64,000 bases of DNA, taken from contig LS999832.1 of NCBI GenBank assembly GCA_900537185.1, positions 67,038-131,037 of the forward strand. Direction: 5' to 3'. Made by a program: the position numbers and the translations under genes. The notes under the pieces are model-generated. The model was not told the origin of the DNA and did no database searches. It saw only the letters and a list, made by a program, of their open reading frames with translations. The DNA is from Cytophagales bacterium Alg240-R148. Its GTDB lineage: Bacteria > Bacteroidota > Bacteroidia > Cytophagales > Cyclobacteriaceae. Shown here piece by piece: positions 27,776-37,919 of the stretch (position 1 is the first letter of the stretch; each line of letters begins with the position of its first letter).

Positions 27776-29779
27776 ATGAAGAATTTCTTATTAATCTTAT
27801 TGGTCTTTTCCTGTTTGCTAGCGTGCCAGGATCAAAAAAAAACAGTTCCTTCCTCAACCGAATACTTACCTTATGAATACAGTCTGTTTTTTGGAGAAAA
27901 TGAAGCTGGTTATTTTAATAGTAGTAGAGATGCAGAAGGGGCGTACCAATTTGTATTTGAATTCAATGATAGAGGCAGGGGCCCCCACTTAGAAGAAACG
28001 GTTCAATTGGATGGTATGGGTTGGATACAATCCTTACATATTGTTGGACATAATTATTTGAAGGATACCGTAAATGAGTCGTTCCAACTCAACGAAGGAA
28101 GAGCCAATTGGAAGAGTACTTCGGAAACAGGAGATACAGAAGCAAAAGATGCTTTTTTCATAGGCGTAAACAGCGGGTTGGGCAATACCGAGTTGTTAAT
28201 TCGCAAACTGTTAACGGCTCCCAACCAAGCGGTGGACCTTTACCCAAGTGGTTCGGTTAAAATATCTGAAATAGAAGCGTATACCATTGCAGATAGTTTG
28301 AATCTGAAATTAATAGAATTTACAGGCATCGCCTTTGAACCCAATTACATTTGGATGGACCAAGACAATCGATTTTTTGCTGCTCCTTCTACGTGGTTGT
28401 CTTGCATTCGACGAGGGTACGAAGAAATAAGCGAGGAATTATTGGACAAACAAACAGATAAACAAAAAGCTTACTATAAAAAAATGGCCAATGCATTAAC
28501 AGAAACTCCAGAAGGAGAATTGTTAATTAAAAATGTTGGAGTATTTGATTCTGAGTTGGGTGTTATGGTTCCCAACCAATATGTACTGGTTTCGGGCAAC
28601 ACCATTCAAGAAGTTGGAACCGGGGAGGCACCGGAAGCTGCTCGGGTTATAGATGGTACAGGGAAAACGTTGTTGCCAGGGTTGTTTGATATGCACGGCC
28701 ATTTGTCGCGGTCGGATGGTATTTTAAATTTAGCTGCAGGCGTAACTTCGGTAAGAGATTTGGCAAATTCTTTTGATTTACCCGAAATTAGGGCTGAATT
28801 TGATGCCAACACCGTAATGGGCCCAAGGATTCAAATTATGTGTGGTTTCATTGATCAAGCGGGCCCTTATGCAGGTCCTATTGGTAAAATTATTAACAAT
28901 TTGGACGAAGGACTGGCCGCAGTGGAGTTTTACCACGAGAGGGGGTACGAACAAATAAAACTCTACAGTTCTATTGATCCTTCTTGGGTGAAACCGCTTG
29001 CAGACAAAACACACGAGTTGGGCATGCGCTTGAGTGGGCACATTCCTGCCTATATGTTGGCAGAAGATGCTGTAAGGTCGGGATACGACGAGATCCAACA
29101 TGTCAATATGGTAGCGCTTAATTTTATGTCCGATACCATCGATACCAGAACCCCACTTCGGTTTTCAATGATTGGAGAAGCAGCCCACACCATTGCGGTA
29201 GATGGGGAGGATTTTAAAAACTTTGTAGCTTTGTTAAAAGAGAAAAATACAGTAATAGATCCTACCGTATCTTTTTTTGAAGGGATGTTGTCTACCAAAG
29301 CAGGAGAACCCGATCCTCAGTTTGAAATGGTGCTGGATCGCTTGCCAATTCAGGTAAAGAGGGGGTTTTACTCCGGAGGGTTGCCCATTCCTGAAGGCAA
29401 GGAACAAGACTATAAAAATTCATTTTTAAAACTACTGGAAATAACCAAGGCTTTGCATGATGCTGGCGTGGTTATAGTTGCGGGTACGGATGCCATGGTT
29501 GGCTTTGGTTTGCACAGCGAAATAGAAAATTATGTTCGCGCAGGAATACCTGCAAACGAAGTGCTACAAATTGCTACTTTTCAATCTGCAGAAGTAATTG
29601 GAATTCAAGACAAGTTTGGGAGCATTAAAGCAGGGAAATTGGCAGATATGATTCTTGTAGATGGCAACCCGTTGAAGCGAATCGAAGACATACGAAGGGT
29701 GGAGTGGACCATTAAAAATGGGCAGTTGTACAACGCTAAAAAATTATACCAAGCGGTAGGGGTAGAACATTTTAAATAA
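27776..29779 (+). CDS. Amidohydrolase family lipoprotein
   Basis: A 667-residue exported protein with a lipoprotein signal (LLILLVFSCLLACQDQ, Cys17). The first ~230 residues are a beta-rich N-terminal region not typical of the family. The amidohydrolase metal-binding TIM barrel follows, with LPGLFDMHGHLSR (HxH metal ligands), GVTSVRDLAN, SGHIPAYM, DEIQHVNMV and AGTDAMVGFGLHSEI (metal Asp). The C-terminal beta segment has GSIKAGKLADMILVDGNPL. Similar secreted enzymes are usually annotated as imidazolonepropionase-like or dipeptidase-like, but the substrate cannot be assigned. The next gene starts 6 nt downstream, so it is an operon with a YARHG protein. Confidence 0.92.
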   Translation: MKNFLLILLVFSCLLACQDQKKTVPSSTEYLPYEYSLFFGENEAGYFNSSRDAEGAYQFVFEFNDRGRGPHLEETVQLDGMGWIQSLHIVGHNYLKDTVNESFQLNEGRANWKSTSETGDTEAKDAFFIGVNSGLGNTELLIRKLLTAPNQAVDLYPSGSVKISEIEAYTIADSLNLKLIEFTGIAFEPNYIWMDQDNRFFAAPSTWLSCIRRGYEEISEELLDKQTDKQKAYYKKMANALTETPEGELLIKNVGVFDSELGVMVPNQYVLVSGNTIQEVGTGEAPEAARVIDGTGKTLLPGLFDMHGHLSRSDGILNLAAGVTSVRDLANSFDLPEIRAEFDANTVMGPRIQIMCGFIDQAGPYAGPIGKIINNLDEGLAAVEFYHERGYEQIKLYSSIDPSWVKPLADKTHELGMRLSGHIPAYMLAEDAVRSGYDEIQHVNMVALNFMSDTIDTRTPLRFSMIGEAAHTIAVDGEDFKNFVALLKEKNTVIDPTVSFFEGMLSTKAGEPDPQFEMVLDRLPIQVKRGFYSGGLPIPEGKEQDYKNSFLKLLEITKALHDAGVVIVAGTDAMVGFGLHSEIENYVRAGIPANEVLQIATFQSAEVIGIQDKFGSIKAGKLADMILVDGNPLKRIEDIRRVEWTIKNGQLYNAKKLYQAVGVEHFK

Positions 29780-29785
29780 TATAGT

Positions 29786-30514
29786 ATGTGCAGGATATTG
29801 TTTTTTTTAGTAGCTGTTTGCCATTTTTCCTTTGGTCAAAATAAGGTGAATTTTCAGTTGGATGCGTATGAAATTAGTCAATTCAGTTATTGGTCCATCG
29901 AAGCGGCAGAATACCAAGGAACTTTTTACTTTGGGTTTTCGGAAGCAGAGTGGAGCATGCATTTGGTTGCAGCAGACGGGGTAATCAGTGCGCAAACCGT
30001 TCGAAGGGAGTGGGTGTTGGATGCCCAAGGCAATGCTGTGGGAATGAAAAATGTTGTTGAAACGTACAATGATTTGTCCATACGAGATGGTGCGGTATAT
30101 ACGAGTTCGGATCGGCTGCTGCTCCGATTTGCAATTTTGGACAATGCAGAAAAGGCTTTTAATTTGAGGGATTACCCGGATCAGATTGTTGGTGTAATGT
30201 TCTACAACAGCAATTCGATTGAGTTCGGAGAACAAGGCGATGCAGAAAAAATGGATGGCGCATATCCCAACACCTATTGGCGCTTGTTGGACCAGAAAGA
30301 ACTGCTTCCTTTGACTAAAAAACAGCTGCAAATCATGAGAAATGAAATATTTGCACGTTATGGGTATATTTTCAAAAAAGGTGGCGCTATGGATTTGTAT
30401 TTTAGAAAGGAGTCGTGGTACCGTCCAGCAATAGAGGATGCAACCCCTTATCTCACCTCTATTGAAAAAGCAAATATTGAATTGATACAAAGCGCTGAGC
30501 GCAAATTAAAGTAG
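29786..30514 (+). CDS. Exported YARHG-domain protein
   Basis: A 242-residue protein with a signal peptide (ILFFLVAVCHFSFGQ). The N-terminal 170 residues are beta-rich with no recognised fold. The C-terminal region (about 170-240) is a YARHG domain, shown by QIMRNEIFARYGYIFKKGG and FRKESWYRP followed by a helix (LTSIEKANIELIQ). YARHG domains are extracellular and probably peptidoglycan- or surface-binding. The gene is 6 nt downstream of the amidohydrolase lipoprotein gene and is likely co-transcribed; both products would be in the envelope. Confidence 0.85.
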   Translation: MCRILFFLVAVCHFSFGQNKVNFQLDAYEISQFSYWSIEAAEYQGTFYFGFSEAEWSMHLVAADGVISAQTVRREWVLDAQGNAVGMKNVVETYNDLSIRDGAVYTSSDRLLLRFAILDNAEKAFNLRDYPDQIVGVMFYNSNSIEFGEQGDAEKMDGAYPNTYWRLLDQKELLPLTKKQLQIMRNEIFARYGYIFKKGGAMDLYFRKESWYRPAIEDATPYLTSIEKANIELIQSAERKLK

Positions 30515-30610
30515 ATTTTTTGTTAATAATGACTTGATTAGTAGGGTTTTATGTTTATTTGTAGTAATTAGTTCAGTTACTGTTGAAATTTTAATTTTTT
30601 TAAGCCTTCG

Positions 30611-31090
30611 ATGATGCAATTTAAAATCAGAATATGCCTTTTTTTGTTGCCAATTGTATTGCTCTCTTGTAAGAAAAGCAACCATACTTTAGTAGATGTT
30701 CATGTAGACCTCAGTCTTAAAACAGATGTAGGGAAAGATTTGTTGGACCCTGATAACCCAAATGGTTTTGATGTTGCGGATATTCAGCTGTATTCCAAAC
30801 AAGACGGGAAGTTAGTGCCCTACAGCCAAGGCAACTACGATTATCCAAAGGGTTTTTTTATTTATACCAAAGCCAACGACAATGTAATTAGGATTTTTCC
30901 TATGGATACTCATTTAGGAGGTCTTTCTAAAACTTATATTAAATGGTCTGATTCAGATATAGATACTTTAGAATGTATGGTTAATAATTCCAATAATTTT
31001 ACGCGAGTTACTGCAGTTTCATTCAACAATCAATTGATGTGGGAAACCAAACAACAAAGAGAAAGATTGATTGAAATCATTAAAAAATAG
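30611..31090 (+). CDS. Small lipoprotein of unknown function
   Basis: A 159-residue lipoprotein (signal ICLFLLPIVLLSCKKS, Cys20). The mature part is predicted to be beta-rich, with a VDVHVDLSLKT strand, an acidic loop (LLDPDNPNGFD) and an IYTKANDNVIRIFP hairpin. I recognise no family. An ATG two codons apart (MM) makes the exact start uncertain by one residue. It has its own spacer on both sides, so it is probably monocistronic. Confidence 0.72.
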   Translation: MMQFKIRICLFLLPIVLLSCKKSNHTLVDVHVDLSLKTDVGKDLLDPDNPNGFDVADIQLYSKQDGKLVPYSQGNYDYPKGFFIYTKANDNVIRIFPMDTHLGGLSKTYIKWSDSDIDTLECMVNNSNNFTRVTAVSFNNQLMWETKQQRERLIEIIKK

Positions 31091-31501
31091 ACCGCCTTGG
31101 ATTGTTTATCATGGTGCGAGTAGCATTTGGTTTTTGGTATTAATTTTTGAGCAAATATCAAATTTGCATAGGTTGTTGCAAATATTGCATCAATTGAAAT
31201 CGTTGCCGAGCTTGTGTGGTTAAAATAGTACCATGAGTGGGATATTGCGTATCATAATTTGATTGCATTATTTTATAAATTGGTTGAACATTTAACCAAA
31301 ATTATAACCTATGGTATAAACTCTACTATCTTGCCAAGGGCAATGCCCACTTTCTGAACATTTCCTTCACCTAACAACATTTTTTTAACATTTCTTTAAC
31401 AGCATATTTCTATTGCTGCATGAAATTGTATGCCCTCTGTTTTCTTCAGAAAGTGCGCGTTTGGCGCTTAATTTTTAATATTAACCTATAAACCAATTGT
31501 T
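31091..31501. other. Intergenic leader of the collagenase gene
   Basis: About 410 bp, AT-rich, with several TTGCA/TGCAA motifs near 31175-31190 and CAGCA/TGCTG arms around 31400-31420. No gene, RNA family or convincing promoter was recognised; a long untranslated leader is possible. Confidence 0.4.
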
Positions 31502-34500
31502 ATGAAAGCTAAATTGACTAGCCGTCTTTTGAATGGACGCTATGTGCCTATTTTGATAGGTTTGCTGATGACCATTCAAATCAACTTACACGGTCAGACC
31601 GTACCCAGCAGGGTACCCAATCCAACAGACCACGAATACTGTTCAAGGGTTACCCATGAACACAATGGAGTAATTCCTATTTCCAACAACAATTTTATCA
31701 AAAAGAGTAGCACTGCTAAAATAATGGCTACTTGTACCAATGAGTCCAATGCAGATTGGGCTGGTCTTTCAACCAGTGGCCTTGTTGCCGCTTTAAAATC
31801 ACAAACAGAATATGACTGTTATCGGGCCATGTTCTCCTTTCAATCTGGATATACGCCGTATATTTTCTCCAATGAAAAAGTTACCGCTGTTGCCAATGAA
31901 ATGTATTACAATGCTTCTAACTACAACGGAACCTATTCTAGTGGGTTTTATGGCATGGCCATTTACATTCACATAGCGGTGTACCACAACTTTTACCAAT
32001 CTACAGTTACGCTCAACGATGCTACTTGGACGGCCATTCGACGGGCCTACAATGCTTTGTCGACCAATAGCAACATGCTCAGCATCAATGCAGAAGGGTT
32101 AAGTATTCTGAAAGAAATTCTGATTACTTGTGGAGAGCCTGAGGTAAGAAAAGAGGCCAGTGTCGTAAATTTTCTTGAAGACGTAATTCAAAATATAACC
32201 GTGACACAGCCCTGGAAAACAATAGCAGATGAAAAATTGAAGTCCAATTATTCGGATGCGGTGAATTCTATGTACGATGCATTTTATAGAGGGTATTCAG
32301 ACTCTAACCTGCACACGAACATACTCAATACCAACATTGTTAACCTTTTGGGGCAAACAGCAACCAATCAAGCTTTGATTGATGAAGGAGGCGACTTGGT
32401 TTATTTATGGCAAAATGCATCAGGTGCACTGGCTTTGCTGGCGCAAGGCGCTCCATTAATTAGTAGCATTGAGCCGGAATTGGCCAAAATCATCAACTTT
32501 CATCCAAGAATGAGCCCTTCATGGGTAAAAGCAATGGAAGCCTTGAATAAATACGGTGATTGTACTCCATACAATCTTTGTATGCATCCCGATGCTTTGC
32601 GATCAGAATTACAGGATTTGCTCTTCCCAAAACAATTTACTTATGACGATGGCAAGATGGTTGTAAAAACACCGATAAGTGATGAGAAAGTTCAAAACCT
32701 TTACCATGCCGCCAAACAAGTCCAAAACCAATTTTTTAGGTTGTTGCAAACGGATGAGCCCGTTACTGGGGATACCAATGAAACCATCAATATGATTGTA
32801 TTTGGATCCAAACAAGAATACATAGACTATGCACCTATTTTGTACAACATTGCTACAGACAATGGAGGTATGTACATTGAAGGAATATCCACTTTTTATA
32901 CTTGGGACAGAACGGTAGGGGTAGAAAGTTCACTTTCCTTGGAATCGTTATTCAGACACGAATATTGTCATTATTTACAGGGTAGGTATTTGGTTCCAGG
33001 CTTGTGGGGACAATCCACTATCTATGAAAATAGCAGGTTGGTTTGGTACGAAGAGGGTATGGCTGATTTTTTTGCCGGCTCAACAGATATCGAAGGTAGT
33101 AAGTTGTTAGCGCAAAATTCAAGCGCCATAACCAGCGCTGCAGAATGGCCAACGTTAAATACCGTTTTTAACTCCAGTTATACCAGCGGTAATTTTTTCC
33201 ACTATACCTATGGCAATGCAGCTTGGTACAATTGGTACCTCAATGATTTTTCAAAACTCAAGCAGTTTTTTGATCTTACAAGAAACAACGATGTAACAGG
33301 TTTTGATAATCTTGTAAACAACTTGAGGAGTACTGGCCAAACTTCATACAATACATTTTTGAACAATGTTAAAAATGGAAGTATCGAAGGATGGCAACCG
33401 GAAACACCATGGTCCGATGACAATTACATTAGTATTGGAGACCCTGCAGATATTAAAACTGAATTTGCAAGCATTACAGGTAGAAATGATGTGACAGCTG
33501 GCATCGAAGTAACCGATAGTTATAGGCGCTTTAAAATCACAGGAAGTATAAGCGGTACGCAATACACCAACAACAATACAGATGCTGCCCAGCAAATTCA
33601 TACTGCTCTAAACGCTATGTTAGTGGATTTAAGAGGAAATGAGTTGGTCAATAATTTTCAATATACTGTAGCTTATTTTAAAAATCTAAACTATAGTGGA
33701 AGTGTACCAACCGCTGATTTCGTTTTAACCGGACCGTTAAAAGATGCTGTATTGAGCGATGCGCCGCAGGCTAATTTTAGTGCTGCGGATTTAACCACTG
33801 TAGTTGGAGGATCGGTTGCTTTTACTAGCGAAACTACGGGGTACATCCAAGGCCTATCTTGGAACTTTACTGGTGGATCTCCTGCACAAGTTTTGAACAA
33901 ACAACAACCACTTGTACAGTACAACACAGAAGGAACATTTAATGCGAGTTTAACCGCAACCGGAAAAAACTCAACTTCAAGCAGTAAAACTAAAAATAAT
34001 TTGATTCGAGTTTTTGCAAAAGGACCTTCTAACTATTGTGCAGCAGACAATACTGGTTCTGGCAGCAACTTTTTGACTCGTGTTCAATTCGGAACTCTGG
34101 ACAACGAAACAGGTTCTGAAGGTGGCTACAATGATTTTACAAGTCGCGTAGCCATTGTAAAACCAGGAAGCACCAATAAATTGACATTGTCTACTATTTT
34201 TGATAGTTGGTCTTACAACGCTCCCTCAGTTTGGATAGACTGGAACCAGGATGGTGATTTTGAAGATGCCAATGAAGCGGTTTACAGCAAATATGGGCCA
34301 GGCCCGTTTGAAACCAATGTGACAGTGCCCGCAAATGCTCTGATGGGGACTACCAGAATGCGGGTGCGCATGTCTTATGGTGCAGAATCTTATATCGCCG
34401 CTTGTGGCACTCAAAACAGTACGGGAGAAATTGAAGACTACTCATTGGTAATTACCAACGAGTCGGGACCTGCCAACCAGGCACCATCTTTAACCATAAT

Positions 34501-37072
34501 TAAGCCTACGAACGGCGCAACATTTGTACAAAAAGAAAATTTGGTAATTGAGACTTTGGTAGAGGATGATGCAGGAGTTGAAAAAGCTGAGTTGTACATC
34601 GATGGTAGTCTGTTTGCTACGGACACGGAAGCACCATTCCAATGGGGCAATTCCAATGCATTGAATTTGCTGGATCCGGGTACTAGGAATTTGTCTGTTA
34701 CCGCCTACGATGCTGCAGGATTATCTGCAACCCAAAGTGTCTCCATTAACATAGAAAAAGCACCGTTAGTTTGGTGCGATGCCAGCGGAACCAGCGACAG
34801 CCAGCACATTACAAAAGTGGCTTTTGGATCAATCAACAACAGCACTGGATTTGGAGGAGGTTATAGTGATTTCACCAATCAAAATACGGTATTGGATGCC
34901 TCCGGAGCAACTTTAACCATTAATATTATCAACGAACATTGGACCTACAATGCCATCGGAGCATGGATTGATTGGAACCAAGATGGTGATTTTATAGACA
35001 ACGGAGAGGAAGTGTATCGCCAATATGGTGCAGGTCCTTTTACAACCTCTATTGTGTCTCCTTCTGGAGCACTGACCGGAGTGCCGTTAAGAATGCGGGT
35101 GCGCATGGCCTATGGTTCTGAAAATTACATAACATCGTGTGGTACTATTTCTGGGTCTGGTGAAGTAGAAGATTATACTGTTTTTGTAAACGGAACAGGC
35201 AATACAGACTTGGAGCCTCCAACAGCACCTTCTAATTTAACTGCCAGTAATATTGGACAAACTTCTGTTGATTTGAATTGGGTAGGGTCTACCGATAATG
35301 TTGGAGTAAAAGAATACAGGGTACTCAATGGAACAGCCGTTTTGACGACCAATACAAGTACCAGTACGACCATCAATAATCTAACAGAAGACACAGCCTA
35401 TAATTTGTCTGTAATTGCAGTGGATTCTGCTGGGAATAAAAGTACGGCCAGCAATTCGGTTGTAGTAACTACATTGCCACCAACACCTACTTGTAGCGAT
35501 GGCGTACAGAATGGAGATGAAGAAGGTATTGATTGCGGTGGAACTTCTTGTGTGCCATGTGCCACAGTGAGTTATTGTACTGCATCTACCGCAGGAAACA
35601 CCAACTATATTTCCAATGTGACTTTTGGAGATATCAACAACAACTCTACCCACCAGAGTTATAGCAATTATACCAATGTATCAGCCAATGTAAACAAAGG
35701 AGATGTAGTTGCTTTGTCGGTTGGTACTAATTTGGATAGCTGGACCTACAATGCGGTTGGGGTTTGGATCGATTGGAATAGAGATGGGGATTTTACTGGG
35801 GCAGGAGAAGAAGTGCTCCATCGATATGCGGCAGGGCCGTACAGCGCCAATGTGACTGTTCCTACCGGGGCTGTAACAGGAGCTGGGCTCCGGATGCGGG
35901 TTCGTTTGGGTTATGGTGCAGAAAGTAAAATAACACCATGTGGAACGGATACTTACTTTGGTGAAGTAGAAGACTATACCATATTTGTGGGTGGACAAGG
36001 CAATGGCGATACCCAAGCTCCAACAAGTCCTACTTCCTTACAATCCAGTGCTGTAAGCTCAACTACCGCTAATTTGAGCTGGGTTGCTTCTTCGGATAAT
36101 GTTGCTGTGACTGGGTATAGTATTGCAGTAAACGGGAGCCAAGTGGGTACTACCACTTCTACAAACTATGCTTTGAACAATTTAACAGCAGCAACGAACA
36201 TCACAGTATCTGTAACAGCCAATGATGCCGCTGGAAATGTTTCTTCGGGAGCACAAATTGCGATAACTACTTTGGCCTATTGTGCAGATGGAATTCAAAA
36301 CAATGGAGAAACTGGAGTAGATTGTGGTGGTACGTGTACGCCTTGTTCAGGAGGCAACGCTGGAGTTGTGTATGTAGATATAACGGATGAGGTAACCAAC
36401 AGCAGCAATACATGGAACTTCTTTAGAATAGACATTGGAGACGATAACAGCTATGGCGGTTGGTATACTGGTGGTACTTTAAAGTTAGAAACCTACAACA
36501 AAGACATGGTGGCTGAAGGACAAACTTCTAATTTAACTTTGTTGGGCAATAATGTGGAAGTTGGAGCCAATAGCAACTTTGTGGATGGGTTCAACCAATA
36601 TACAGTTGCCAGCAGCAGCTATACTGCATCTAATGGCAAGGAGGGCTACCTCGGTTTTAAAGTAAACGTTGGCAATGATGTGCACTATGGTTGGTTCCAT
36701 ATTCAGGTAGCATCGAATGGTGCCCAGTACACAATATTGGATTATGCCTACCAAAGTACCGCCAATACTTCTTTGAATACCGGGAACAATGCAACTGGCG
36801 CAGCAGGGGTGGAACTAGGTGGCTTAGGCGCAGCCGGCGTATTATCAGTATATCCCAACCCAAGTGAAAACGAGTTCCAAGTAGCATTGGAAGGGGACCG
36901 TGCCTTTGAATTGTTGGTTTACGACGTGCGAGGTAAGTTAATGGAACAACGCCACTACTTAAAAGGCACCCGTACATTGACGTTTGGAGCTGATTTGCCA
37001 TCTGGAAACCAATACATATTGAAGTTGCGTTGGCAAGATCAAGAATACAACCAATTAATATTTAAAAAATAG
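31502..37072 (+). CDS. Secreted M9 collagenase with three GEVED domains and T9SS sorting domain
   Basis: An 1856-residue secreted protease. A signal peptide (PILIGLLMTIQINLHGQ) is followed by the M9 N-terminal activator domain (about 80-330) and a peptidase domain with zinc motif HEYCH (486-490) and the third ligand in WYEEGMADF (Glu518), 32 residues on as in clostridial collagenases. A PKD-like domain is at about 755-840. Three GEVED domains (WIDWNQDGDF or WIDWNRDGDF motifs near 915, 1160 and 1425) are separated by a bacterial Ig-like domain and two fibronectin III domains, with CSDGVQNGDEEGIDCGG-type cysteine modules. The end (SVYPNPSENEF, final ~80 residues) is a type A T9SS C-terminal sorting domain. 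It would digest collagen or gelatin outside the cell. Confidence 0.95.
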   Translation: MKAKLTSRLLNGRYVPILIGLLMTIQINLHGQTVPSRVPNPTDHEYCSRVTHEHNGVIPISNNNFIKKSSTAKIMATCTNESNADWAGLSTSGLVAALKSQTEYDCYRAMFSFQSGYTPYIFSNEKVTAVANEMYYNASNYNGTYSSGFYGMAIYIHIAVYHNFYQSTVTLNDATWTAIRRAYNALSTNSNMLSINAEGLSILKEILITCGEPEVRKEASVVNFLEDVIQNITVTQPWKTIADEKLKSNYSDAVNSMYDAFYRGYSDSNLHTNILNTNIVNLLGQTATNQALIDEGGDLVYLWQNASGALALLAQGAPLISSIEPELAKIINFHPRMSPSWVKAMEALNKYGDCTPYNLCMHPDALRSELQDLLFPKQFTYDDGKMVVKTPISDEKVQNLYHAAKQVQNQFFRLLQTDEPVTGDTNETINMIVFGSKQEYIDYAPILYNIATDNGGMYIEGISTFYTWDRTVGVESSLSLESLFRHEYCHYLQGRYLVPGLWGQSTIYENSRLVWYEEGMADFFAGSTDIEGSKLLAQNSSAITSAAEWPTLNTVFNSSYTSGNFFHYTYGNAAWYNWYLNDFSKLKQFFDLTRNNDVTGFDNLVNNLRSTGQTSYNTFLNNVKNGSIEGWQPETPWSDDNYISIGDPADIKTEFASITGRNDVTAGIEVTDSYRRFKITGSISGTQYTNNNTDAAQQIHTALNAMLVDLRGNELVNNFQYTVAYFKNLNYSGSVPTADFVLTGPLKDAVLSDAPQANFSAADLTTVVGGSVAFTSETTGYIQGLSWNFTGGSPAQVLNKQQPLVQYNTEGTFNASLTATGKNSTSSSKTKNNLIRVFAKGPSNYCAADNTGSGSNFLTRVQFGTLDNETGSEGGYNDFTSRVAIVKPGSTNKLTLSTIFDSWSYNAPSVWIDWNQDGDFEDANEAVYSKYGPGPFETNVTVPANALMGTTRMRVRMSYGAESYIAACGTQNSTGEIEDYSLVITNESGPANQAPSLTIIKPTNGATFVQKENLVIETLVEDDAGVEKAELYIDGSLFATDTEAPFQWGNSNALNLLDPGTRNLSVTAYDAAGLSATQSVSINIEKAPLVWCDASGTSDSQHITKVAFGSINNSTGFGGGYSDFTNQNTVLDASGATLTINIINEHWTYNAIGAWIDWNQDGDFIDNGEEVYRQYGAGPFTTSIVSPSGALTGVPLRMRVRMAYGSENYITSCGTISGSGEVEDYTVFVNGTGNTDLEPPTAPSNLTASNIGQTSVDLNWVGSTDNVGVKEYRVLNGTAVLTTNTSTSTTINNLTEDTAYNLSVIAVDSAGNKSTASNSVVVTTLPPTPTCSDGVQNGDEEGIDCGGTSCVPCATVSYCTASTAGNTNYISNVTFGDINNNSTHQSYSNYTNVSANVNKGDVVALSVGTNLDSWTYNAVGVWIDWNRDGDFTGAGEEVLHRYAAGPYSANVTVPTGAVTGAGLRMRVRLGYGAESKITPCGTDTYFGEVEDYTIFVGGQGNGDTQAPTSPTSLQSSAVSSTTANLSWVASSDNVAVTGYSIAVNGSQVGTTTSTNYALNNLTAATNITVSVTANDAAGNVSSGAQIAITTLAYCADGIQNNGETGVDCGGTCTPCSGGNAGVVYVDITDEVTNSSNTWNFFRIDIGDDNSYGGWYTGGTLKLETYNKDMVAEGQTSNLTLLGNNVEVGANSNFVDGFNQYTVASSSYTASNGKEGYLGFKVNVGNDVHYGWFHIQVASNGAQYTILDYAYQSTANTSLNTGNNATGAAGVELGGLGAAGVLSVYPNPSENEFQVALEGDRAFELLVYDVRGKLMEQRHYLKGTRTLTFGADLPSGNQYILKLRWQDQEYNQLIFKK

Positions 37073-37103
37073 AAGCTTCTTAAAGAAGTTATAGTACTAA
37101 AAG

Positions 37104-37125
37104 AGCCGGTTCGCCGGCTTTTTTT
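37104..37125 (+). terminator. Rho-independent terminator after the collagenase gene
   Basis: AGCCGG, a TTCG tetraloop and CCGGCT, followed by a run of T to 37125. The very stable UUCG loop and the position 31 nt after the stop make this confident. The T run overlaps the stop of the decayed minus-strand gene at 37124. Confidence 0.93.
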
Positions 37126-37411
37126 ATGGCTCTTTTTGGGAGAGGAAGAATTTGACAAAAACCGTATAAAACAATGGGGCAAAACCAATTGCCATTAAAA
37201 TGGTAGCGCCTTCCAAGTGTTGGATTTTTAAAATAACTAGCAAATAAAAGCCCAAACTTCCTATTTCTGCTGCTTCGAACAACTGTTACCCGCGGCCCCT
37301 TCCAATTCTATAATGCTGTTGGTGTATGCCAAAAAATAGTGCGGCCATGCAATAACCCGCAAAAAAGGTTATACAAGCGAACACTAAGGCAAAAGTGTAG
37401 GTTATTCCCAT
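37124..37411 (-). pseudogene. Small three-TM membrane protein gene interrupted by a nonsense codon
   Basis: One continuous minus-strand frame runs from ATG at 37411 to TAA at 37124 (95 codons) except for an in-frame TAA at 37286-37288. Both halves look like parts of one membrane protein: the first reads MGITYTFALVFACITFFAGY and MAALFFGIHQQ, the second LFEAAEIGSLGFYLLVILK and MAIGFAPLFYTVFVKFFL. The stop sits in the loop between helices, after RIGRGRG. No frameshift is needed, so a single point mutation explains it. Alternatives are two tiny genes or a sequencing error. The family is unknown. Confidence 0.55.
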
Positions 37412-37747
37412 AATTTATTTATTAAAATACCACCTAACGGTAAAGTCTTACAAAAAGAAGAATTATTATTTGTAATCACAAACTTAAAGAATAGAAGGAA
37501 CAAAGAAAGAGTTGTAGCTATAGGGTGCCACTCCGAACGCTGGTACATTACTAGCTGATAATGAGGAGGTAATACAGTTTGTTGGAGGGTTGAAATGGTA
37601 GAGGATAGAGAGCAGAAATAGAGGTAATTAATACTGTTAACAGCAGAAATTGTGCTTCGATTATTGGTCATTTATTTTATTAAATCAATATTTAATATAA
37701 TTTTAGGTCACAAATTTCTACTGTTTATAATTTAAAAAATTCGTATT
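37412..37747. other. Intergenic region without a recognised gene
   Basis: About 335 bp, very AT-rich toward the right end. A minus-strand open stretch of 89 codons overlaps it but has no family features and is not reported. It probably holds the promoter of the small lipoprotein gene. Confidence 0.4.
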
Positions 37748-37912
37748 ATGAAAAAGTTAATGTTCGTTCTAGCCCTGTTGTTTGTTGTATTGGTTGCTTG
37801 TGATTCAAGTGTTGAAGACAGTGTTTTTGATCCACTTCAAAGCGATCCTCAAACCGAAAGTTCAAGTTGTTGTCATGACGATTCTCCAGTAATTCCACCG
37901 ACTGAAGATTAG
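37748..37912 (+). CDS. Very small lipoprotein
   Basis: A 54-residue peptide with a clear lipoprotein signal (MKKLMFVLALLFVVLVACDS, lipobox LVAC, Cys18). The mature part is acidic (EDSVFDPLQSD) with a CCHDD motif and a proline-rich end. It is followed at once by a strong hairpin, which supports a real short transcript. The function is unknown; such small lipoproteins are common near sensor proteins in Bacteroidota. It lies just upstream of a TPR sensor gene, but the hairpin probably separates them. Confidence 0.7.
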   Translation: MKKLMFVLALLFVVLVACDSSVEDSVFDPLQSDPQTESSSCCHDDSPVIPPTED

Positions 37913-37919
37913 GTATACG

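Noticed and set aside
37402..37671. Minus-strand open frame of 89 codons
   Set aside because: Composition lacks TM or domain features, it overlaps the more convincing decayed membrane-protein frame, and the AT-rich spacer explains an open frame by chance.
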